Positions 1 to 9,106 of a stretch of DNA of 51,117 bases are shown piece after piece (within the stretch, counting starts at the first letter, position 1; every line of letters starts with the position of its first letter). Origin of the DNA: Polyangiaceae bacterium (GTDB taxonomy: Bacteria > Myxococcota_A > Polyangia > Polyangiales > Polyangiaceae); assembly GCA_025937895.1 (NCBI GenBank), contig JAICQL010000030.1, forward strand, positions 1 to 51,117, given 5' to 3'. The translations under genes were made by a program, and so were the position numbers. The notes below the pieces were generated by a model. It was not told the origin of the DNA and did not search any database. It worked only from the letters and a program-made list of their open reading frames with translations.

Positions 1-1032
1 AACCTGGATCGGCCGCGCCCGCTGGAGGTGCCGATCGTGGGCGCCGAGCACGCGCCCAGGCTGGTCCAGCAGCTGGTGGCCAACGGCGTGCGCGTCCTGC
101 CAGCGCCCGACAACCCCGAGGAGCTGGTGCGCAAGGGCGACGCCGAGCTGGTGCTGGTCATCGATGACAGCTACGCCGAGCACTACCGCGCAGGCGAGCT
201 GGCGCGGGTGCGGCTGATCGTGGATGAGTCCCGCACGGAGTCGCAGAAGAGCTTGCGGCGGGTGGAGCGCATGTTGCTGGCGTACACTCAGGAGCTGGGT
301 GCGCTGCGCCTGATCCTGCGGGGGGTAGCGCCCCAGGCCGCCATGCCGCTCAGCGTGGAAGAGATCAACCTGGCCACGCCGCAGAAGCTGGCCGCCAACC
401 TGCTCAGCATGGTGCCGCTGTTTTTGATGCTGGCGGCGCTCGTCGGTGGCATGAACCTGGCCATCGACAGCACGGCGGGCGAGCGCGAGCGTGGCTCGCT
501 CGAGCCGTTGCTGCTGAACCCGGTCCCGCGCCGCGCCATCGCGGTCGGCAAGTGGCTGGCCACGGCGCTCTTCTCCAGCATGGTCGCGCTGGTCACGCTG
601 TTCGCCTTCGTCATCACCATCCAGCAGCTGCCGCTGGAGCGCCTGGGCATGCGCGTGGTGCTGGGCCCGAGAGAGGTGAGCCTGATCCTGGCCGCCATCC
701 TGCCGCTGACTCTGTTCGGGGCGGCGCTGCAGATGCTGATCGCCACCTTCGCCCGCACCTTCAAGGAGGCGCAGACCTACCTGGGGCTGCTCAACCTCTT
801 GCCCATGGCCCCAGCCATGTTCCTGATGCTCGGTCCCCCCTCTGACTCGTGGTGGATGCTGCCCATCCCGACCATGGCGCAGGTGGCCACGGTGGTGCGG
901 GTGATGCGGGGGGATGGCGTGGCCCTCTGGCAGCTGAGCCTCATCGCAGCAAGCTCGCTCGTCTACTCGGCGATCTGTCTCGCTTGTCTGGAGCGGCTGC
1001 TGCGGCGCGAGCGCATCATCTTCGGCCGCTGA
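1..1032 (+). CDS. ABC-2 type transporter permease, NatB-like (5' end outside window)
   Basis: Membrane subunit of an ABC-2 type exporter, which would pair with a separate NatA-type ATPase. The frame is already open at base 1 (N-L-D-R-P-R-P-L-E precede the first in-window GTG at 28), so the N-terminus and probably the first membrane helix lie outside. The first ~120 visible residues are soluble, matching the large extracytoplasmic segment of this family. Hydrophobic segments follow at about bases 395-460, 550-620, 670-760, 780-840 and 945-1005. The loop with E-R-E-R-G-S-L-E-P-L-L (about 480-520) is the usual cytosolic motif of ABC-2 permeases. The gene ends with TGA 14 bases from a convergent gene. 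The ATPase gene is expected upstream. The substrate cannot be read from the sequence. Confidence 0.85.
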   Translation, partial: NLDRPRPLEVPIVGAEHAPRLVQQLVANGVRVLPAPDNPEELVRKGDAELVLVIDDSYAEHYRAGELARVRLIVDESRTESQKSLRRVERMLLAYTQELGALRLILRGVAPQAAMPLSVEEINLATPQKLAANLLSMVPLFLMLAALVGGMNLAIDSTAGERERGSLEPLLLNPVPRRAIAVGKWLATALFSSMVALVTLFAFVITIQQLPLERLGMRVVLGPREVSLILAAILPLTLFGAALQMLIATFARTFKEAQTYLGLLNLLPMAPAMFLMLGPPSDSWWMLPIPTMAQVATVVRVMRGDGVALWQLSLIAASSLVYSAICLACLERLLRRERIIFGR

Positions 1033-1046
1033 GGGCGTGGCGCGCT

Positions 1047-2120
1047 CTAACCTGACGGGATCTGCTGGATGTACAGCGCGTTTTCACCGACGAGCGGCAC
1101 GATCACCTGGCGGCGCCCGCGGTCGTAGCCGATGTCCCCGGGCAAGGTCAGATCGGTGATGATGGGCTCGAAGCCGCCGGTTACGGGCGCGCCGCCGCCC
1201 TCGCTCTCGGGAGGCCGCCGCCCGATGTACACGCTGGAGGTGGAGGCGGCCGCCAGCGCCAGGCGCCCCGTCTCGGTCTCGATCAGGCCCTGCAGGCCCG
1301 TGCCCGGCAGCTGCGCCCGGGCCACCCGCTTGCCGTCTGCCACCAGCCGATAGAGCTCCCCCTTCAGGCTGGTGACCCAGACGCCGCCCGCGTCCGCGAG
1401 CAGCCCCGTGGGCTGCCCCAGCTCGGGCCCCTGAGCAAACGCCTTCGCCACTCCGCGCTCATCGAGGAGAAAGATGGCGTCCTTGCCGCTGGGTTGCAGC
1501 TGCGCCTCGAGCGCGGGCTCGGCTGCCTTGCCCTTGCTCCTGGGCCTGGCCAGGCTGGAATCGGAGACGTACAGCGTGCCGCCGGGCGCTGCCGACACGT
1601 CGCTCAGAAACTGCGCCGCCGGGATGGCCACCTTGCCCAGCGCCTGGCCCGTCTTGCGATCGAAGCTGCGGAGCGTGGTCAGATCGGCCACGTACAGCTT
1701 GTCGCCGACCAGAGCCATGCCCTTGGGCGCGTCCAGCCCCGCGCCGGCGGCCCCATCGATCCACTTGAGCTCCAGCACGATTCCCTCGGGCGAGACCTTC
1801 GAGATGAAACCGTTGCCGTCCGCGTTGCCGCGCCCGCCGTTGCTGTTGCTGACGAGGTACACGTCTGCTTCGGGGTCGTGCAGCGCCGCCTCTGGCCCGA
1901 GAAAGCCCACATCTCGCAGCAGGATCGGCGGCGAGGGGGCCTGGGCCAGGGTGGCCGCCGGCTCGGGGGGCTGTTCCACCGGCACCGGCGCGGGCTCCAC
2001 CGGCTCTGGCCGTGCCGCCCCGCAGCCCGCAAGCGCCGTCAGGCACGACGTCAGTGCGGCTGTCCGGAGCCGCGCCCCACCTAGCCGCAGCAAAAACTGA
2101 AGCATGGTTGACCTGACCAC
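1047..2120 (-). CDS. Predicted lipoprotein with SMP-30/NHL-like beta-propeller
   Basis: 357 residues. The N-terminus has a basic stretch, a hydrophobic run and L-A-G-C near residue 32, a good lipobox, so export and lipid anchoring are likely. A Pro/Glu-rich linker (residues 36-62) follows. The remainder has repeated strand motifs of propeller type: G-L-D-A-P-K-G-M-A near 130, L-Y-V-A-D-L near 143, L-Y-V-S-D-S near 184 and G-V-W-V-T-S-L near 247. These resemble SMP-30/gluconolactonase-like or NHL propellers, which bind or hydrolyse small ligands or mediate protein contacts. I could not identify metal-binding catalytic residues with confidence, so enzymatic activity is not claimed. An ATG at residue 6 is an alternative start. 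It converges on the ABC permease gene with only 14 bases between stops. Confidence 0.75.
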   Translation of the reverse strand: MVRSTMLQFLLRLGGARLRTAALTSCLTALAGCGAARPEPVEPAPVPVEQPPEPAATLAQAPSPPILLRDVGFLGPEAALHDPEADVYLVSNSNGGRGNADGNGFISKVSPEGIVLELKWIDGAAGAGLDAPKGMALVGDKLYVADLTTLRSFDRKTGQALGKVAIPAAQFLSDVSAAPGGTLYVSDSSLARPRSKGKAAEPALEAQLQPSGKDAIFLLDERGVAKAFAQGPELGQPTGLLADAGGVWVTSLKGELYRLVADGKRVARAQLPGTGLQGLIETETGRLALAAASTSSVYIGRRPPESEGGGAPVTGGFEPIITDLTLPGDIGYDRGRRQVIVPLVGENALYIQQIPSG

Positions 2121-2155
2121 GCTCGAATGAAAAAAACAAGGTAACCGGTGCGCTC

Positions 2156-2911
2156 GTGAATATCGTCCTGCTCGAGCCCGCAGAGCCCAATGACGCGGGT
2201 GAGGTCACGCTGTCCGATCACCGGGCGCAGCATTTGCTGCGGATCTTGAAGGTCAAGCCCGGAGCCAGCATCCGCGTGGGCTTGCTCGACGGCCCCCAGG
2301 GTCACGCCGAGGTGCTCGCGGTCGAAGCGCGCAGCGTGCAGCTGCGCTGCAGCTTCGATCACGCTGCACCAGCGCCGGGTCGCGACGTGCTGCTGCTGGC
2401 GTTTGCGCGGCCCAAGGTGCTGTTGCGCTGCCTGGAGCACGCCACGGCCCTGGGCTTCGGCCGCATCATCCTGTTTCGCAGCCGGAGGGTCGAAAAGTCA
2501 CACCTGTCGAGCCACGCCATCGAGCCCGCCACCATTGAGGCTCACCTGCGGCGCGGGCTGGAGCAAGCGCGCCGCACCCATCGCCCCGAGGTGGTGCTGG
2601 TCGAGCGCTTCCGGGTGCTGATCGAGCAGCGGCTAGCTGAGCTGGTGCCGCAGCAGAACCGCTTCGTGGCAGACCCCGGCGCAGCTGGCGAGGCGGCGCT
2701 GGAGCTGGTGCCGCCCGCCCCGTTGAGCCTGGTCATCGGCCCCGAAGGCGGGCTGATCGACCACGAGCTGGGGGAGCTGCAAGGCCACGGCTTTCGCGCG
2801 GTGCGCGCCGGGCGCGCGCCGCTGCGGGTGGAGACCGCCCTGGCGTATCTCACCGGGCAACTGCGCGCCGCCCGTAGCCGCACCAGCCCCGGCGCTACTG
2901 AAGACGCTTGA
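2156..2911 (+). CDS. rsmE: 16S rRNA (uracil-1498-N3)-methyltransferase RsmE
   Basis: 251 residues, normal length for RsmE, a SPOUT-fold enzyme that methylates U1498 of 16S rRNA in assembled 30S subunits using S-adenosylmethionine. An N-terminal PUA-like RNA-binding part is followed by the SPOUT domain. The C-terminal knot carries I-G-P-E-G-G-L at residues 194-200 and L-R-V-E-T-A at 223-228, the two diagnostic RsmE motifs. Translation starts at a GTG; an AAGG lies about 12 bases upstream, so the ribosome site is weak. Its last 17 bases overlap the convergent lipoprotein gene ending at 2895. Regulation is not evident. Confidence 0.93.
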   Translation: MNIVLLEPAEPNDAGEVTLSDHRAQHLLRILKVKPGASIRVGLLDGPQGHAEVLAVEARSVQLRCSFDHAAPAPGRDVLLLAFARPKVLLRCLEHATALGFGRIILFRSRRVEKSHLSSHAIEPATIEAHLRRGLEQARRTHRPEVVLVERFRVLIEQRLAELVPQQNRFVADPGAAGEAALELVPPAPLSLVIGPEGGLIDHELGELQGHGFRAVRAGRAPLRVETALAYLTGQLRAARSRTSPGATEDA

Positions 2912-4799
2912 ACAGGATGGTGCCGTGCTCGCCCACGGCCCAGACCCGCTCCGGGGTGCCCCAGATGGCGTTGAGCGCGTGCTCGCTCCCGCTCGCCTCG
3001 CTCAGCCACTGCTGGCCGTCGAAGTGCAGGATCGTGCCGCCGCTGCCCACTGCCCAGGCGTCGGCGCCGCTGAGCCCCCACACGTCGTTCAGCGCGAACG
3101 TGGCGTCGGGCATGGCGCGGCCCCAGATGCGGCCGTCCCAGTGCACCACCGTGCCGCCCGTGCCCACGGCCCACACGTCATCGTCCGCGGCCCCCCACAC
3201 GCCGCGCAGATCCACGGTCAGGCCGCCATCGGGACCGCTCGGGATGGCAGCCCAGCCAGTGCCGTCATGGCGCAAGATCACCCCAGCCTCGCCCACGGCC
3301 CAGGCCGTGCCCGTGGGAGAGCTCCACACGGCGAGCAGATCGCGCTCGGTGGGGGTCACCAGCGGAGTCCACAGGCGCTCGTTCAAGAGCCCCCAGGTCT
3401 GCCCGCGAGAGCCCACCAGCCAGCCGTGTGCGCCATCGCTCCAGAGCCCGCGCAGCAGCGCGTCCGCGCGCACGTCCATGCTCACCCAGCTGGCGGCGGC
3501 GTAGCTGCGCGCCATGCCGCCCGTGCCCGCCACCAGCACGCGACCGCTCTCGTGCACGTCCAGCGCATACACGGCACGCGGGCTGTCGCGCAGCACATCC
3601 GCCCAGCCGCCGTCGCGCCGCTGCAGCAGCCGATCACCGGCGACCCACACGTCGTCCGGGCCCGAGCCCGCCACGTCCAGCAGATTGTCGAGCGAGCCGT
3701 CGCCCAGCACCGTGCGCTCGCGGCCCTCGAAGCTCACCAGCAGGCCATGCTCGCCCACCGCCACGCTGCGCTCGCCGCTCGCCCATAGCCCGAAGATGGG
3801 CCGCTCGCCGCCGCTGGGCTGCAGCGGCAGCCACCTGGCGCAGGGCTCGCTCGCGCCCGCGTCGCCCGGGACGGGGCAGCTGGCTTCACCATCCCAGTGA
3901 TACACGTTGCCGTCGCTGCTGGCCGCGTAGACCTGCGCCGCATCCGCCACCTGCACGCTCAGCAGGTCGCCGCGCGGGCTCGCGCCCTCGCCCTCCGGCC
4001 GCTGCCAGCGCTCACCCTCGCTGTCCCAGCGGCGCATCTCACCGGCCTCGCCCACCAGCCAGAGCTCGCTGCCACGCCCGTGCACGCTGGTCAGCTTGCG
4101 CGTGGTGCCCGCGTCCACCGGCTGCCAGGCATCGTTCACCAGCCGCAACACCGTGCCGGCGTCGCCCACGGCCCAGGCCTGCTCTCCGTCCGCCCAGACG
4201 GCGTTCAGCGGCTGCGCCGTGCCCACGTCCACGCGCGCCCAGCTACCGGCGCGGCGCTCCAGCATCAGCCCGCCATCACCGACGACCCACATGCGGCCGC
4301 TGCCGTCGCCCGTGACGGCGCGCAGAGTGGTGCCCGCCGGCACGTCGGCTAGTGGCACCGCGGCCCAGCCGTCGCCCGCGAGCTCGAGCAACTGCGCCTC
4401 GTCGCCCACCGCCCACAGCTCGTCGCCCTGGCGCCACACGCCGCGCAGGGTCTTCTGCTGCGGGGCCCAGTGGCTGCTCCAGCCCTGGCCATCGAAGTGC
4501 AGTGTCAGCCCCAGCGCGCCCACGATCCACACGTCGCTGGCAGAGCTGGCGGCCACGGCGCGCAGCGTGTTGCCCTGCAGGCTCTGCCCGCCCCAGCACC
4601 AGCCATCCACGCTGCACACCGTGGGCTGCACCGCGCTGGTGCCCGCATCTGCCGGCACGGGGCCGCTGCCCGCGTCCGGGCCCGGCGGGCGCTGAATGGA
4701 GCCATGCGGGCCCGACGGGTGCCCGCAGGCGAGCACGACGCAGGCTGCGAGCAGCGACGAGGGCCGGCGGAGGCGCCGAGAAAAAGGGTGCTGATTCAT
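2895..4799 (-). CDS. Predicted lipoprotein made of W-A-V-G beta-propeller (BNR-like) repeats
   Basis: 634 residues. Signal region M-N-Q-H-P-F-S-R-R-L-R-R, then a hydrophobic core ending V-L-A-C-G (lipobox cysteine near residue 25). After a Gly/Pro/Ser-rich linker the protein is built almost entirely of repeats of the type V-W-A-V-G-x-x-G-T-x-L-x-x-x-x-G-x-x-W, spaced roughly 40-45 residues apart to the C-terminus. This pattern is typical of Asp-box/BNR and Ycf48-like propellers, which are usually binding scaffolds. No catalytic signature was seen. It lies 24 bases downstream of the Cys-rich lipoprotein gene and is probably co-transcribed with it and with the IgGFc-binding gene. An exposed adhesion or sensing role is inference only. 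Confidence 0.8.
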   Translation of the reverse strand: MNQHPFSRRLRRPSSLLAACVVLACGHPSGPHGSIQRPPGPDAGSGPVPADAGTSAVQPTVCSVDGWCWGGQSLQGNTLRAVAASSASDVWIVGALGLTLHFDGQGWSSHWAPQQKTLRGVWRQGDELWAVGDEAQLLELAGDGWAAVPLADVPAGTTLRAVTGDGSGRMWVVGDGGLMLERRAGSWARVDVGTAQPLNAVWADGEQAWAVGDAGTVLRLVNDAWQPVDAGTTRKLTSVHGRGSELWLVGEAGEMRRWDSEGERWQRPEGEGASPRGDLLSVQVADAAQVYAASSDGNVYHWDGEASCPVPGDAGASEPCARWLPLQPSGGERPIFGLWASGERSVAVGEHGLLVSFEGRERTVLGDGSLDNLLDVAGSGPDDVWVAGDRLLQRRDGGWADVLRDSPRAVYALDVHESGRVLVAGTGGMARSYAAASWVSMDVRADALLRGLWSDGAHGWLVGSRGQTWGLLNERLWTPLVTPTERDLLAVWSSPTGTAWAVGEAGVILRHDGTGWAAIPSGPDGGLTVDLRGVWGAADDDVWAVGTGGTVVHWDGRIWGRAMPDATFALNDVWGLSGADAWAVGSGGTILHFDGQQWLSEASGSEHALNAIWGTPERVWAVGEHGTILFKRLQ

Positions 4800-4823
4800 G
4801 AGTCGTCCAGGCTCCGGGGTCGC

Positions 4824-6467
4824 TCAGCGCGGCGGACACACGGGGCAAGACAGCACCCCGCCGCAGCCGTCGTCATCGCCCGTCCCGATGCCTGCCTGGC
4901 ACGAGCAGGTGCGGGGCAAGCAGCAGGTGCCGTTCACCAGGCACACTCCGGCACCTTCACACGGCCCGCAGTCGAGCGGGCGCCCGCAGCCATCGCCACC
5001 GGGCACGCTGCCGCAGGAGCGCTGCACGTCGTCGCAGGTCTGCGGCACGCAGCAGCTACCGTTGACACACTCCTGCCCGGCGCCGCTGCACGGCCCGCAG
5101 TCGAGGATGTTGCCACAGCCGTCGCTGGCGTCCCCGCACTGCTGCCCGATGCTCTCGCAGCTGCGCGGCACGCACTCCTCGCACACGTTGGCCGTGCCCG
5201 CCCCCGCGCACACCAGCTCGCCGGTGCAGGCGCCGCACTCCAGTGTGCCCCCGCAGCCGTCGCTCACGGTGCCGCAGTTGGCTCCGGCGTTGACCTCGCT
5301 GCAGCTGGTGGCCGGCACGCAGCACTGCCCGCCGTAGCAGACCTCACTGCCGCTGCAGTCCCCGCACTGCAAGATGTTGCCGCAGCCATCGCTCTGGGTG
5401 CCACAGCTGGCGGTGCACTCACTCGGTACACAGACGCCGCACACGTTGGCAGTGCCGCCGCCCCCACACGTCTCCTCGCCGGTGCAGGTGCCGCAGCTGA
5501 GCGTGCCGCCGCAGCCGTCCGGTACGCTGCCGCAGCTGGCGCCCAGCTCCGCGCAGGTCTTGGGCACGCAGGCCCGGCAGCGATTGTCGATGCAGCTCTC
5601 GCCAGGCAGGCAGCCGCCGCACTCCACCCGCTGCCCGGTGCAGCTGCTGGTGATGGCACCACAGCTGGCGTTCTGACTGCGGCACTCCGCCGGCACGACC
5701 GGGGGCACGCACTCGTTCTGCACGCAGCTCAGACCGCTGGGGCAGTTGCCGCACTCCAGCACTCCGCCGCAGCCGTCGGAGCGCTGCCCGCACTCGGCGC
5801 GCGCCGCCAGACAGGTGGTAGGCACACACGCGCTGCAGATGCGGGCCAGCGCATCACAGGCCTGGCCCGGGCCGCAGCTGCCGCAGTCCAAGGTGCCGCC
5901 GCAGCCATCGGGCACGCTGCCGCAGGCGCCGTCGGCACAGCTCAGCGGCACACAGGCGCCGCACTGGCCGGTGCGGCCGTCGCAGACCTCGCCGGGGCTG
6001 CACGCGCCACAGCTGGTGCCAACGCCACAGGCGTCCGCCACCACACCGCAGGCAAACCCGAGCCCGCCGCACACGGCGCCGGGCGCCTCACAGCGCCGGC
6101 TCTGCTCCGAGCACACCGTGCCCGCGCCGCACGTGCCGCACAGGAGCACCCCGCCGCAGCCGTCCGAGGCAGAGCCGCACTCGACGTTTGCCTCCTCGCA
6201 GGTGCGCGGCAGACAGGAGCTGTTCCGGCCGTCCCCGTTCGGATCAAAGCCAGTGCCACCGCTGCCCGCCGCGTCGGGTCCGGCATCACCGGAGGTGAGC
6301 ACCTTGTCCCCACCCAGGCCCTGCTGTCGGGGCGGCTTGCTGCCGCAGGCCTGCAGCCCCAGCAGACACAGCCCCAGGAGCGCCATCGCCAGAGCGGCTG
6401 CTCGCGACTTCGTGTGCGCCTGGGCGGCGCGGGCGGACGAGCGAGGTTCGCGAATCGTGTAGCTCAT
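4824..6467 (-). CDS. Cysteine-rich tandem-repeat lipoprotein (11 repeats)
   Basis: 547 residues. The N-terminus has a long basic lead and then a hydrophobic run ending L-Q-A-C-G (lipobox near residue 41). After a short Gly/Asp linker come 11 imperfect repeats of about 38-46 residues with the pattern C-V-P-x-x-C-(6-8)-C-G-(5)-D-G-C-G-G-x-L-x-C-G-x-C-(6)-C. By my count the repeat region has about 84 cysteines, 7-9 per repeat, which implies a disulfide-rigidified rod outside the cytoplasm. The family is unnamed to me; similar Cys-rich repeat proteins are known to be frequent in Myxococcota. Repeats 8, 10 and 11 start with a double cysteine. It lies 36 bases downstream of the IgGFc-binding gene and 24 bases upstream of the propeller gene. 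Confidence 0.82.
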   Translation of the reverse strand: MSYTIREPRSSARAAQAHTKSRAAALAMALLGLCLLGLQACGSKPPRQQGLGGDKVLTSGDAGPDAAGSGGTGFDPNGDGRNSSCLPRTCEEANVECGSASDGCGGVLLCGTCGAGTVCSEQSRRCEAPGAVCGGLGFACGVVADACGVGTSCGACSPGEVCDGRTGQCGACVPLSCADGACGSVPDGCGGTLDCGSCGPGQACDALARICSACVPTTCLAARAECGQRSDGCGGVLECGNCPSGLSCVQNECVPPVVPAECRSQNASCGAITSSCTGQRVECGGCLPGESCIDNRCRACVPKTCAELGASCGSVPDGCGGTLSCGTCTGEETCGGGGTANVCGVCVPSECTASCGTQSDGCGNILQCGDCSGSEVCYGGQCCVPATSCSEVNAGANCGTVSDGCGGTLECGACTGELVCAGAGTANVCEECVPRSCESIGQQCGDASDGCGNILDCGPCSGAGQECVNGSCCVPQTCDDVQRSCGSVPGGDGCGRPLDCGPCEGAGVCLVNGTCCLPRTCSCQAGIGTGDDDGCGGVLSCPVCPPR

Positions 6468-6503
6468 GGCGGCCTACCGAGCGCAGAGCCTGTCGCGGCT
6501 CTG

Positions 6504-8372
6504 CTAGCGAATGATGGCGGGCGCGATCTTCCTCAGATCGAGGCCACCCGGGTACATGTAGCTGGTGAAGACACCATAGCCGTAGACCACGATGCCGAAG
6601 GGCTGGTTGCTCTGCATGTGAAACACCTCGCGGTCTGGCGGCAGCATGTACCGGGCGACGCGATAGCCAGTCGTTCCGATCGCGGCGAACGCAGACTCCG
6701 GCAGGGCTTCACCATCGAGGAGAACGGTTGCCCCCTGCGGCGCTACAACATTTACGAAGTTGAAAGCGTAGGTTCTGGACACACTGAAGATGTAGTTGTC
6801 CCGATACTGAGCACGCGGCACGGCCACCGCCATCGAGGGATCACCGGCTCCGCTGTCCACGGAGCTCCGCCCCTGTAGGTAGTGCGTGACCAGGATCGGC
6901 TTGCTGGAGCGCACGCGAAAGTCTTCCGTGATCCGTGTGAGCTCGAGTGGTCCATCGGCGGGGCTCCTGCTCACGCTCAGCCCAGCCAGCCCCGGTAGCT
7001 CGCGGTCAAACTCCAGGGTCGTGCCCTCGGCAACCGGCAGGATGCGCACCACGTGAGGCGACTGGCTGGCGGGCGCCGCCGGGAATGTGACCAGATAGTC
7101 GGTGCCCAGCGTCTCGGCCGGCAACATGGCGTGCTCCAGATGATCACAGGCATCCGTCGTGGCCTCGGGCACGAAGCCGCAGGAGCTGCCCGCGATCACC
7201 TGCACCGGAGCGCTGGCGCTGATCAAGGTGCCGCTCAGGTCACTGCCGAAGAGCTGCGCGCTGCTGGCCTCCGCCACGATCTGCAGCACGTCGCCGTCGC
7301 CCAGGGTGACCTGGCCCGAGCCAGTCTCGCTGATGCCGCCGCCCGCCGCCACCCTGCCCTGACCGGTGACGGTGACCAGAGTGCCGGGTGTGGTGCCGAC
7401 CACGCTGACGAAGGCCTGCCCGGCGCGAGTGCTGGGCCAGGCGAGCACCGCATACGAGCCCGTCCAGACGTTGGTCGGGAACAGCAGCGAGGCGTCGTTG
7501 CTGAAGGAGAGGCAGCCCTCGTCGCGCTGCAGCGCGCCCGGGCACTGGTTGCGCAGCGGGCAGCTCGCCGGGCTGGGCGTGAGCTCGTATTCCAGCGGAT
7601 TGAACTGATACACGCTGACCGGGCGATCCGAGCGCAGGCGATAAGCGCCGCCGGGCAGCAAGCGCGATGGCCCGAGCGCTGGGGGCTTCTGACAGGCGTC
7701 CTGGTCGCCTCCCTTGAGCTCGCTGACCCAGGGCAGCTCGATCATGCTCAGCTCACCGGGCGCCACCGTGCGCTGCGCGACGGTGTCCGCGCCGCGCGTC
7801 ACCACCACGGCGGCGCTGCTGTCACCGCTGTTGGAGACAGCCACGGCGAAGTGGAAGCCGCTGTACACCGGGTTGGGCGTGACGGTCGGATAGTAGTCAC
7901 AGCCCACGTAGCCATCGCCCAGCGTGGCCGGCGAGCAGGCGCCCTTGCAGCCGTCCGCCTCGCACACCATGCCCTGCAGCGCATCGCACTCGAACTGCTC
8001 GAAGGCGGTGCCCTGCGCGTTGCACATGCGCGCGACGCCTGCCTCGCAGCTGCCCTCGCCCGGGGTGCAGATGACGCAGCCGAACGGCTCGCGACACTGT
8101 GCGCCCTCCGCCGCGCAGTCGCGCGCGGGGGTGCCGTCCGCCGGATCACACGGCAGCGCTCGCTCGCCCTGACAGACGAACCTGCCAAGGTCACAGCCTT
8201 CGTAGAACTGGTTGGGCGGGCCCGCGCTGTGTCCGCCGGCACCCGCGGCGCCCGAGGCACCGCCCACGGTGGCGCCGGGCTCGCTCGACGACGAGCAGCC
8301 CAGGGCGCCGCTCAGCGCCAGCGCGAAAGTCAGCCAGGCGCTCCGCCCCAGAGCTGCTCGAGTCTCCCTCAT
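6504..8372 (-). CDS. IgGFc-binding-domain lipoprotein
   Basis: 622 residues. A hydrophobic signal ends G-A-L-G-C followed by four serines, a slightly degenerate lipobox. A Gly/Ala-rich linker leads to a small Cys-containing region (residues 58-145, with paired cysteines). From G-Y-V-G-C-D-Y-Y-P-T near 155 to near the C-terminus it matches the IgGFc-binding N-terminal domain known from the animal mucus protein FCGBP and from many bacterial surface proteins. Family features seen are F-A-V-A-V-S-N, the recurring V-Q-V-I-A-G-S-S-C and H-L-E-H-A-M-L-P-A-E elements, and a terminal Y-G-Y-G-V-F-T-S-Y-M-Y-P-G-G. The start is ATG at 8372. Probably the first gene of the lipoprotein set that continues to 2895. 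IgG binding itself is not implied. Confidence 0.82.
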   Translation of the reverse strand: MRETRAALGRSAWLTFALALSGALGCSSSSEPGATVGGASGAAGAGGHSAGPPNQFYEGCDLGRFVCQGERALPCDPADGTPARDCAAEGAQCREPFGCVICTPGEGSCEAGVARMCNAQGTAFEQFECDALQGMVCEADGCKGACSPATLGDGYVGCDYYPTVTPNPVYSGFHFAVAVSNSGDSSAAVVVTRGADTVAQRTVAPGELSMIELPWVSELKGGDQDACQKPPALGPSRLLPGGAYRLRSDRPVSVYQFNPLEYELTPSPASCPLRNQCPGALQRDEGCLSFSNDASLLFPTNVWTGSYAVLAWPSTRAGQAFVSVVGTTPGTLVTVTGQGRVAAGGGISETGSGQVTLGDGDVLQIVAEASSAQLFGSDLSGTLISASAPVQVIAGSSCGFVPEATTDACDHLEHAMLPAETLGTDYLVTFPAAPASQSPHVVRILPVAEGTTLEFDRELPGLAGLSVSRSPADGPLELTRITEDFRVRSSKPILVTHYLQGRSSVDSGAGDPSMAVAVPRAQYRDNYIFSVSRTYAFNFVNVVAPQGATVLLDGEALPESAFAAIGTTGYRVARYMLPPDREVFHMQSNQPFGIVVYGYGVFTSYMYPGGLDLRKIAPAIIR

Positions 8373-8473
8373 GGGCTAGCTTAGCGCGCTGGCCTCGCAG
8401 GCTCGACCCTGGCGCTGAAAGGTGTGGGAGCGCCCGCTCCCGGCGGCGCCTCAGGTGAGACGATGGCCGCCGC

Positions 8474-9106
8474 TCAGCGCGCGCAGGGCTCGGCGCCTTG
8501 GCTCGGCTGAAACCAGTTCACCCCCGGCAGCTCTCGCTCGGGCGGCACCGCCACCGGCGCGCGGCCATCGAGCGAGGCGTTGAGCGCGATGCTGGGCCAG
8601 CCGCCGGCAGAGAACTCCACCCGCAGGAGGTGGACACCGGCGCTCAGCTCCAGCACCTCACCGCGCGACTCGCGCTCCCCCGGCTTGCCGGCGCGCAGGC
8701 GCTCCTGCCCGTCGATGAGGAGCCGGGCCGTGCCGTTGACCACCAGCTGAAACGGGATGGCTCGCGGCTCGCGCAGCTGCAGGCAGGTGTCAAAGCTTGC
8801 GGAGAAGCTGCGCACGTTGAAGCCGCCCGGCACCCGCCGCTCTTGCCGGTCCCAGTAGCGGCTGAGCCGGCGCTCCGTCACCAGCACCTGCTGGCCGCCG
8901 AGCTCCGGCTGCTCGTAGTACACGGCTCGCCACACGGGCCCGTCATCCACGAGCACCGCCCAGCCGAACCACAGCGGCACCGGCAAGAGCGCCGCCAGAG
9001 TTATCCAGCGCGCAGCCCCCGCCGGGCCCAGGAACGGCTCTCGACGGCGCGCCCAGAGCCCCGCCAGCCAGCGGCTCGCCGCCGACACGCCGCGAGCCGC
9101 GCTCAC
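8474..9106 (-). CDS. Single-pass membrane protein with PA14-like domain
   Basis: 210 residues. The N-terminal ~35 residues are basic. One hydrophobic segment (about 33-52, ending F-G-W-A-V-L-V) should anchor the protein, leaving the rest outside. The C-terminal region (about 60-200) looks like a PA14 domain: W-R-A-V-Y-Y near the start, I-P-F-Q-L-V-V-N-G-T-A-R-L-L-I-D-G mid-way, and L-S-A-G-V-H-L-L-R-V-E-F near 155. PA14 domains commonly bind carbohydrate. The GTG start overlaps the TGA of the upstream glycosyltransferase by four bases (GTGA), so the two are translationally coupled. A glycan-related role follows from context and is inferred. Confidence 0.68.
   Translation of the reverse strand: MSAARGVSAASRWLAGLWARRREPFLGPAGAARWITLAALLPVPLWFGWAVLVDDGPVWRAVYYEQPELGGQQVLVTERRLSRYWDRQERRVPGGFNVRSFSASFDTCLQLREPRAIPFQLVVNGTARLLIDGQERLRAGKPGERESRGEVLELSAGVHLLRVEFSAGGWPSIALNASLDGRAPVAVPPERELPGVNWFQPSQGAEPCAR

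Noticed and set aside
4470..6878. 802-codon plus-strand open frame
   Set aside because: It runs antisense through the propeller, Cys-rich and IgGFc genes and translates to Ala/His/Gly-rich low-complexity sequence with no domain; a shadow of high G+C coding.
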